The notes beneath the pieces are model-generated. The model worked only from the letters and a program-made list of their open reading frames with translations, was not told the DNA's origin and searched no databases. A DNA stretch of 44,229 bases, taken from Gemmata sp. (GTDB lineage Bacteria; Planctomycetota; Planctomycetia; Gemmatales; Gemmataceae). The translations under genes and the position numbers were made by a program. Position 1 is the stretch's first letter. Each line of letters begins with the position of its first letter. The stretch is from contig JANWYJ010000008.1 in NCBI GenBank assembly GCA_025055115.1, positions 1 through 44,229 of the forward strand. Direction: 5' to 3'. Below are positions 39,732 through 44,229 of the stretch, in pieces.

Positions 39732-41006
39732 GTGGCCAGTAACGACTTCGTCTTAGGGTTGAAGTGTCGTGTCTGTGGCAAGTTATATCCGAAAACCGCG
39801 GCCCGATTCTATTGCGACGACGACACCGGACCGCTCGAAGTCGCTTACGATTATGAGAAAGTTGCGCCCCACGTCAGCCGGGCAAAATTCCAGGCACGTC
39901 CGCGTAACATGTGGCGTTACAAGGAGTTACTGCCGCTAGAGGGCGAACCGACCGTCGGTCCGCAGGTGGGGGGCACGCCCTTGGTGCGGGCCGATCGCCT
40001 CGCGGAAGCCCTCGGTGTTGAACGATTGTGGATCAAAAACGATGCGGTCAACTTCCCCACGTTGTCGTTCAAAGATCGTGTTGTGTCGGTTGCGTTGTCC
40101 AAAGCCCGCGAATTCGGTATGCGGATGGTCGGTTGTGCCAGTACCGGCAATCTGGCCAATAGTGTCGCGGCTCTGGGCTCTTCGGCCGGCTTGGAGACGA
40201 TTATTCTCGTTCCGGCGGACCTGGAGAAAACGAAAATCTACGGCACCGCGGTGTACGGGGCCAGAGTCATCAAAGTCGCCGGCACCTACGATCAAGTCAA
40301 CCGGTTGTGTACACAAATTGTTCAGGAGTTCGGCTGGGGTTTCGTCAACGTCAACCTGCGGCCGTTTTACGCGGAAGGCTCCAAAACCGTCGGTTTCGAG
40401 ATCGCTGAAGACCTCGGTTGGCGTTTCCCGCAGCATGTCGTCTGCCCCATGGCCGGTGGGGCCTTGATTGGCAAGATTTACAAAGCCTTTCAAGAACTTC
40501 ATGCCACCGGGATTGTCCACCATCAAGTGACCACCAAAATGTACGGAGCGCAAGCCAGCGGGTGCAACCCCATCAGCGAGTGTGTCAAAAGCGGCCGTGA
40601 ACGGCACAAACCGATCCGCACCCCCCATACCATCTGCAAGAGCCTGGCGATTGGCGATCCGGCCGATGGCTACTTCGCCGCCCAATTGATCCGCAACACC
40701 GGCGGCTGGGCCGAAGATGTAAGCGATGCGGAAATCGTTGAGGCCATGCTGCTGTTGGCCCGCACCGAAGGGATTTTCGCAGAAACAGCCGGCGGCACCA
40801 CTTTAGCCGTGACCAAAAAGCTCATCGAGCAAGGCCGTATCCCGCGGAACGAAGAAATCGTTGTCTGCATCACCGGCAACGGTCTGAAAACCCAAGACGC
40901 GGTCTTCGAAGCCCTCGAAGAACCCATCACCATCAAACCCACTCTCGCCGAGTTCAAAGCCCTCACCGGGCTGGATGAACCGGTCGCAGAACCTGCGTTG
41001 GTGTGA
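39732..41006 (+). CDS. Threonine-synthase-like PLP enzyme under SAM riboswitch control
   Basis: The start is GTG 39732, with GAGGAGG 7-8 bp upstream; the frame from 39612 runs through the leader and is not coding. The 424-residue fold-type II PLP enzyme has an N-terminal zinc-ribbon-like segment (Cys12, Cys15, Cys28), VGGTPLVRADRL, the PLP lysine at 114 (LSFKDR), the phosphate-binding loop CASTGN at 135-140 and the ending CITGNGLKT. Threonine synthases convert O-phosphohomoserine to threonine. The loop continues LANS rather than the common T.AS, so the subfamily is distinct. Its leader is a SAM-I riboswitch and the CysO-like and MoeB-like genes follow. A role in homocysteine formation is therefore possible; the usual annotation would be thrC. 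Confidence 0.85.
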   Translation: MASNDFVLGLKCRVCGKLYPKTAARFYCDDDTGPLEVAYDYEKVAPHVSRAKFQARPRNMWRYKELLPLEGEPTVGPQVGGTPLVRADRLAEALGVERLWIKNDAVNFPTLSFKDRVVSVALSKAREFGMRMVGCASTGNLANSVAALGSSAGLETIILVPADLEKTKIYGTAVYGARVIKVAGTYDQVNRLCTQIVQEFGWGFVNVNLRPFYAEGSKTVGFEIAEDLGWRFPQHVVCPMAGGALIGKIYKAFQELHATGIVHHQVTTKMYGAQASGCNPISECVKSGRERHKPIRTPHTICKSLAIGDPADGYFAAQLIRNTGGWAEDVSDAEIVEAMLLLARTEGIFAETAGGTTLAVTKKLIEQGRIPRNEEIVVCITGNGLKTQDAVFEALEEPITIKPTLAEFKALTGLDEPVAEPALV

Positions 41007-41046
41007 CCGCGAGGAAGCCACCACCCCGCTGACACCCCAGATCACC

Positions 41047-41086
41047 CAGTCGGGCTGGGCGCTACTCAGTCGGGCGGAGCGCTACC
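41047..41086. repeat. 20-bp imperfect tandem duplication
   Basis: CAGTCGGGCTGGGCGCTACT (41047-41066) is followed by CAGTCGGGCGGAGCGCTACC (41067-41086), three differences. It lies in the 240-bp gap between the thrC-like and CysO-like genes. Downstream in the same gap, GAGCG/CGCTC forms a small stem around GAAAA (41160-41174). Confidence 0.8.
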
Positions 41087-41246
41087 TCCGGGGCGTGTGA
41101 TGGAGAAGCCCCGGCCGTTGGGGCGATGGTGTTTCCGGGGATGGGAAGCGTGTGGATATGAGCGGAAAACGCTCGCGGTGGCCTTGGCGGCTCACGATTT
41201 CGCCTCAATTGTCTGAAAAGGCTCTCATTGATGACGAGGAGATAGT

Positions 41247-41519
41247 ATGGCCATCACAATTCAAATTCCGCCGCCGCTGCGGGAGCAAACCGGGGGCCGG
41301 GCCGAGGTGGAAGTGAGCGGGGCCACCGTCCAAGCCGCGCTGGCCGATCTGATCCGGCAATACCCCGGTACGGCCACCAAGATATTCGACAATGGCCAAA
41401 TCCGCCCGTATATCAACGTCTTTGTCAACGATGAAGACATCCGCTACCTCGACGAGCTGAACACCCAGTTGACCGATGGTGTGGTGGTGGCACTGATTCC
41501 TGCGGTCGCGGGAGGCTGA
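41247..41519 (+). CDS. CysO/MoaD/ThiS-family sulfur-carrier protein
   Basis: This 90-residue beta-grasp (ubiquitin-like) protein ends in the Gly-Gly tail that is adenylated and turned into a thiocarboxylate. GAGGAG lies 5-6 bp before the ATG. Among carriers it resembles mycobacterial CysO most, from memory: both share VNDED(V/I)R around residues 58-65 and the exact ending PAVAGG, and both begin with PP/P..LR..TGG. MoaD and ThiS lack these. In mycobacteria CysO-COSH delivers sulfur to CysM, a fold-type II PLP enzyme, for cysteine synthesis. Here the neighbouring PLP enzyme is threonine-synthase-like. The next gene begins 3 bp after its stop. Confidence 0.9.
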   Translation: MAITIQIPPPLREQTGGRAEVEVSGATVQAALADLIRQYPGTATKIFDNGQIRPYINVFVNDEDIRYLDELNTQLTDGVVVALIPAVAGG

Positions 41520-41522
41520 GGC

Positions 41523-41858
41523 GTGCCGGAACCGTCGCCATCACCGTCCGAAGCACCCGAAGGAGCCGCCGTCTTCCCGTTGATCCCGGCGGAGCTGGGC
41601 GTTCACCCGTTGTTGCTGGCGGCCTTGCATGCCTATGTGTTCCTCAACGGCTCCGATCCGGCTATCGTGCACCCTGCGGCCGCGGAGGAAGCCCTGCATT
41701 ACCTTGTCACGTATTTCCAACGGCTCCACGGCCCCGAACTGCGCCGCGTCCGCGAAGATATGGCCACCCTCGCCGCCTTCGCCAAAGCCGAAAAATGGCC
41801 CGCACAACAAGTTCGTTTCCTGCGCGAATTTCTCGCGGAGCATGGTATCGGCCAGTAA
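41523..41858 (+). CDS. Unknown small protein of the sulfur-carrier operon
   Basis: I do not recognise this 111-residue protein. It starts at GTG 41523, with GGGAGG about 5 bp upstream, only 3 bp after the sulfur-carrier stop, so it is part of the operon. It begins with a Pro/Ser/Glu-rich stretch and is then mainly helical (HPLLLAALHAYVFLNG, EEALHYLVTYFQRLHG, RREDMATLAAFAKAEKWP, VRFLREFLAEHGIG). It has no Cys, so it cannot be a thiol relay itself. It has no membrane helix or signal. A role as adaptor between the carrier, the adenylyltransferase and the PLP enzyme is possible from position only. Codon use resembles its neighbours. Confidence 0.8.
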   Translation: MPEPSPSPSEAPEGAAVFPLIPAELGVHPLLLAALHAYVFLNGSDPAIVHPAAAEEALHYLVTYFQRLHGPELRRVREDMATLAAFAKAEKWPAQQVRFLREFLAEHGIGQ

Positions 41859-41885
41859 GGCTGGGCCACCGCGGGGTGAAAACCG

Positions 41886-42023
41886 ATGGCGGCTATCCTC
41901 CCGTGGCCACCGCGCAGGGCGAAATCCACCCCGGTTGGCGTGCGGCCGGAACTGGCCCGGCACGCAGCCGCAGTGTCCGATAACCTGGAACTGATCGCTG
42001 GCCTGGACCTCCAACAACCATGA
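41886..42023 (+). CDS. Possible 45-residue ORF coupled to the MoeB-like gene
   Basis: ATG 41886 has GGGGTG about 7 bp upstream and opens a 45-codon frame (MAAILPWPPRRAKS...VSDNLELIAGLDLQQP). Its TGA overlaps the ATG of the MoeB-like gene (ATGA), a typical coupling arrangement. It fills an otherwise empty 161-bp gap and its C-terminal half looks like a short helix. There is no family match. It may be a real small protein or just a leader that drives translation of the next gene. Confidence 0.4.
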   Translation: MAAILPWPPRRAKSTPVGVRPELARHAAAVSDNLELIAGLDLQQP

Positions 42024-43075
42024 TCGACACCCCTTCCCTCGAACGCTATTCCCGGCAAATGCGCTTCCCCCCTCTGGGGAAAGCCGGACAAGAGAAATTG
42101 CTGGCCGCGCGCGTCACGCTGTGTGGTTGTGGCGCGCTGGGCACGGTGCTGGCGAACATCCTGGTGCGGGCTGGCGTGGGTTTCTTGCGCGTCATCGACC
42201 GCGACTTCGTCGAACCCTCGAACTTGCAGCGGCAAGTGCTCTTCGATGAATCTGATGTCGCGAACAATCTACCCAAAGCGGAAGCCGCGGCGGCCAAACT
42301 CCGCCAGATCAACTCCACCGTCACCATCGAGCCGATTGTCGCGGACATCAACCGAACCAATATCGAAGATTTCTGCCAGGGTGCCGACCTGATTCTCGAT
42401 GGCAGCGACAACTTCGAAATTCGCTACCTCATCAACGATGTGGCGATCAAGCACAATATCCCGTGGGTTTACGGCGGGGCGGTCGGCAGCCAGGGCATGA
42501 CGATGACCATCATTCCCGGACAAACTCCGTGTTTGCGCTGTGTGTTTGAGGCCGCGCCGGCTCCGGGGGAAACCGGAACATGCGAAACCGCCGGCGTTCT
42601 GGCCCCTGCGGTCCAGATTGTGGCCAGTTATCAGGCCACGGAAGCGATCAAGCTGCTCACCGGTCATTCCGCGGCGATCAACCGCGAGCTACTGATTCTT
42701 GATGTGTGGGAAAACACACAGCGGCGAGTGAAAATCGCCCCCCTGGCCGGTCGCAAAGGCGCGTGCCCCTGCTGTGCCCAACGGAACTTCGCGTGGCTCG
42801 ATGGTGAACATGGCACGCAAACCACGGCTTTGTGCGGTCGGAATGCCGTGCAAGTCAGTCACCGCGTCCAAGGTAAACTCGACTTCGCTGAACTGGCCCG
42901 CGTGCTCCAGCATTCGGGAACCGTTACCTACAACAAGTTCCTGCTGAAGTTCCACCTGGTCGAAAATGGCTCCCCGTACGAATTCACCATCTTTGAAGAT
43001 GGTCGCGCCATCATCAAAGGAACCGACGAACCGGAAAAAGCCCGCACGCTCTACGCCAAGTACGTTGGCCACTGA
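42020..43075 (+). CDS. MoeB/ThiF-family sulfur-carrier adenylyltransferase
   Basis: This 351-residue protein activates the C-terminal glycine of a sulfur-carrier protein with ATP. Its E1-like domain (1-245) shows ERYSRQMRFPPLG, the nucleotide loop GCGALG (36-41), DRDFVEPSNLQRQ, DGSDNFEIRYLIND and two zinc CxxC pairs (CLRC and CPCC). The conserved Cys before AGVL (GTCETAGVLAP) may form the acyl-disulfide intermediate. There is no rhodanese domain, unlike MoeZ. Instead the last about 90 residues form a separate domain with TTALCGRNAVQVS and FTIFEDGRAIIKGTDEPEKARTLYAKYVG, known from some ThiF/HcyF-like proteins. Its Cys could relay sulfur. The start overlaps a small ORF upstream. Confidence 0.93.
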   Translation: MIDTPSLERYSRQMRFPPLGKAGQEKLLAARVTLCGCGALGTVLANILVRAGVGFLRVIDRDFVEPSNLQRQVLFDESDVANNLPKAEAAAAKLRQINSTVTIEPIVADINRTNIEDFCQGADLILDGSDNFEIRYLINDVAIKHNIPWVYGGAVGSQGMTMTIIPGQTPCLRCVFEAAPAPGETGTCETAGVLAPAVQIVASYQATEAIKLLTGHSAAINRELLILDVWENTQRRVKIAPLAGRKGACPCCAQRNFAWLDGEHGTQTTALCGRNAVQVSHRVQGKLDFAELARVLQHSGTVTYNKFLLKFHLVENGSPYEFTIFEDGRAIIKGTDEPEKARTLYAKYVGH

Positions 43076-43437
43076 TGCGGCGATACGATGGAAGAAAAAC
43101 CACACTATCCCCTCGAATCATGAATTCCCGACAAACCCCATGGGGTGGCCTGACCAACAACGACCGCGTCGATCTCCGCCTGGGTCGGATCAGCCCCGCG
43201 AACCTCTGTGGACACCACCCCTCCGCTGTCACCGCGCGTCGGCAGACGCTTTGTGCTTTGGTCGGTGCTATCGCTACGGTCCGTTTCCCCCCCCGATCAC
43301 AACCGCCGAGCGCGAATCGGCCTCTGAGGGTCTTCAGGCCCTCTGTTCTCAGAACTCCTCCACAACCTGAACTACAGACTCACAAAGGCTTTGCGTCGCA
43401 ATCAACTCGCGCCGCGGGCACAGGCTGACCAACACCC
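43076..43437. other. Gap between the MoeB-like and desulfurase genes
   Basis: These 362 bp include a 12-bp palindrome ACCCCATGGGGT (43135-43146). The 117-codon frame from 43075 is Arg/Pro/Ser-rich, matches nothing and lacks a ribosome site, so I do not call it a gene. Whether the desulfurase gene is part of the upstream transcript is not certain. Confidence 0.5.
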
Positions 43438-44229
43438 ATGATTTACCTCGATAATGCAGCGACGAGTTTTCCCAAGCCCGAAGGTGTCTATGCGGCTATG
43501 GACCGCTTCGCCCGGCATTCCCTGGCGAACCCAGGTCGCTCCGGGCATAAAATGGCTTTGGCTTCCGAACATGCCCTCGCCGATGCCCGCCACCGCCTCA
43601 ACCGCTTCTTCCACGGCAAAAACCCCGACCGCTGGGCCTTCACCCTCAACTGCACCGATGCCCTCAACATGGCCTTCAAGGGTATCTTGCAAGAAGGCGA
43701 TCACGTCATCACGACCAATCTGGAACACAACAGTGTTTCGCGGCCGTTGGTGGCGTTGGCCGAAGCCCGGCACATCACGCTGACGCGGATCGCCGCCGAT
43801 GCCGGCGGCACGATCGACCCCGACGCGATTCGGGCCGCGATCACGCCCAAAACCCGACTCATTGCCCTGACCCATGCCAGCAATGTTCTGGGAACCATTC
43901 AACCGGTGGCTGAAGTGGGCCGGATCGCCCGCGAACACGATCGGCTCTTTCTGGTCGATGCCGCCCAAACCGCCGGTGTCGTGCCGATCGACATTCAGAG
44001 TATGTGTATCGACTTATTGGCCTTGCCGGGGCACAAGTCGCTGTTCGGCCCCACCGGCACCGGGGCGCTGTATGTCGGCAGCCGGGTTCATCTACGACCG
44101 TGGCGAGAAGGGGGCACCGGTGGCGATTCACTGACCCCCACGCAACCGACCGATTATCCGTATTATCTCGAAGGTGGTACACCCAACATCTTGGGCATTG
44201 TCGGGCTGACCGCCGGGCTGGATTTTGTC
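43438..44229 (+). CDS. Cysteine desulfurase family protein, cut by the window edge
   Basis: The open frame from ATG 43438 runs to the window end without a stop (264 codons), so the C-terminus is missing. It is a class V aminotransferase-fold PLP enzyme of the cysteine-desulfurase group: MIYLDNAATSFPKPEGVYAAM, GRSGHKMA, FTLNCTDALNMAFKG, TTNLEHNSVSRPL, THASNVLGTIQPV and VDAAQTAGVVPID. The PLP lysine lies in LPGHKSLFGPTGTGALYV. It resembles the TIGR01977 subgroup. The mobile loop with the sulfur-accepting Cys would be beyond base 44229, so activity cannot be judged. Being downstream of the sulfur-carrier and MoeB-like genes, it could supply their sulfur from cysteine. Confidence 0.9.
   Translation, partial: MIYLDNAATSFPKPEGVYAAMDRFARHSLANPGRSGHKMALASEHALADARHRLNRFFHGKNPDRWAFTLNCTDALNMAFKGILQEGDHVITTNLEHNSVSRPLVALAEARHITLTRIAADAGGTIDPDAIRAAITPKTRLIALTHASNVLGTIQPVAEVGRIAREHDRLFLVDAAQTAGVVPIDIQSMCIDLLALPGHKSLFGPTGTGALYVGSRVHLRPWREGGTGGDSLTPTQPTDYPYYLEGGTPNILGIVGLTAGLDFV

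Noticed and set aside
43075-43428. 117-codon ORF between the MoeB-like and desulfurase genes
   Set aside because: No ribosome site, low-complexity Arg/Pro/Ser composition and no motif.

Overview
The window is high-GC bacterial DNA that reads as a planctomycete, most likely of the Gemmata group (Gemmatales). The evidence is the density of families that are almost a signature of that phylum: DUF1501 and PSCyt1/DUF1549/DUF1553 proteins, two DUF1559 pseudopilin-like proteins, a TIGR03067 protein, a BatA/VWA membrane protein, PQQ-like propellers, HEAT-repeat lipoproteins and zinc-ribbon membrane proteins. All calls come from reading the sequence and recognising families from memory; no database was searched.

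Layout. 1-362: a broken ParB-like/DNA-methyltransferase remnant running off the left edge. 398-7591 (minus): a secreted cluster of DUF1549/DUF1553 cytochrome-type protein, DUF1501 protein and a sialidase-like double-propeller protein. 8224-12129: a HEAT-repeat lipoprotein, a DUF454 membrane protein and a DUF1559 protein. 12130-12792: a gene-free stretch full of short duplications. 12793-15645 (minus): ruvC-ruvA-(TIGR03067)-ruvB, the Holliday-junction resolvasome with an unrelated exported protein inserted. 15743-18172 (minus): cysS and ispF. 18357-21850 (plus): ECF-like sigma factor, FecR-like membrane protein, DUF1559 protein, an intrinsic terminator and a small lipoprotein. 21969-26991 (plus): a 2Fe-2S ferredoxin, then sbcD-sbcC. 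27030-35837: BatA/VWA protein (minus), PQQ-like propeller protein, a tandem cyanophycinase-like peptidase, an N-acyl-D-amino-acid deacylase (minus), a universal stress protein and a DUF1444-like protein. 36017-38988: fabI of the plant/chlamydial type between two zinc-ribbon membrane proteins.

The most interesting part is 39330-44229. A SAM-I (S-box) riboswitch with an unusually large P3 insertion precedes a gene for a threonine-synthase-like PLP enzyme. This is followed on the same strand by a CysO-like sulfur-carrier protein ending in Gly-Gly, a small unknown protein, a possible 45-residue ORF, a MoeB/ThiF-type adenylyltransferase and a cysteine-desulfurase-family enzyme cut by the window edge. 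The parts resemble the mycobacterial CysM-CysO-MoeZ cysteine route, but with a threonine-synthase-type enzyme in place of CysM and with SAM control. My inference is a protein-thiocarboxylate route to homocysteine/methionine from O-phosphohomoserine, or a coupled branch-point control of threonine and methionine. Neither is proven by sequence.

Across the window many longer intergenic gaps contain a 15-29 bp unit repeated two or three times in tandem, each with a different sequence. This looks like a genome habit rather than a single mobile element. No CRISPR array, complete insertion sequence, rRNA or intact tRNA was seen.
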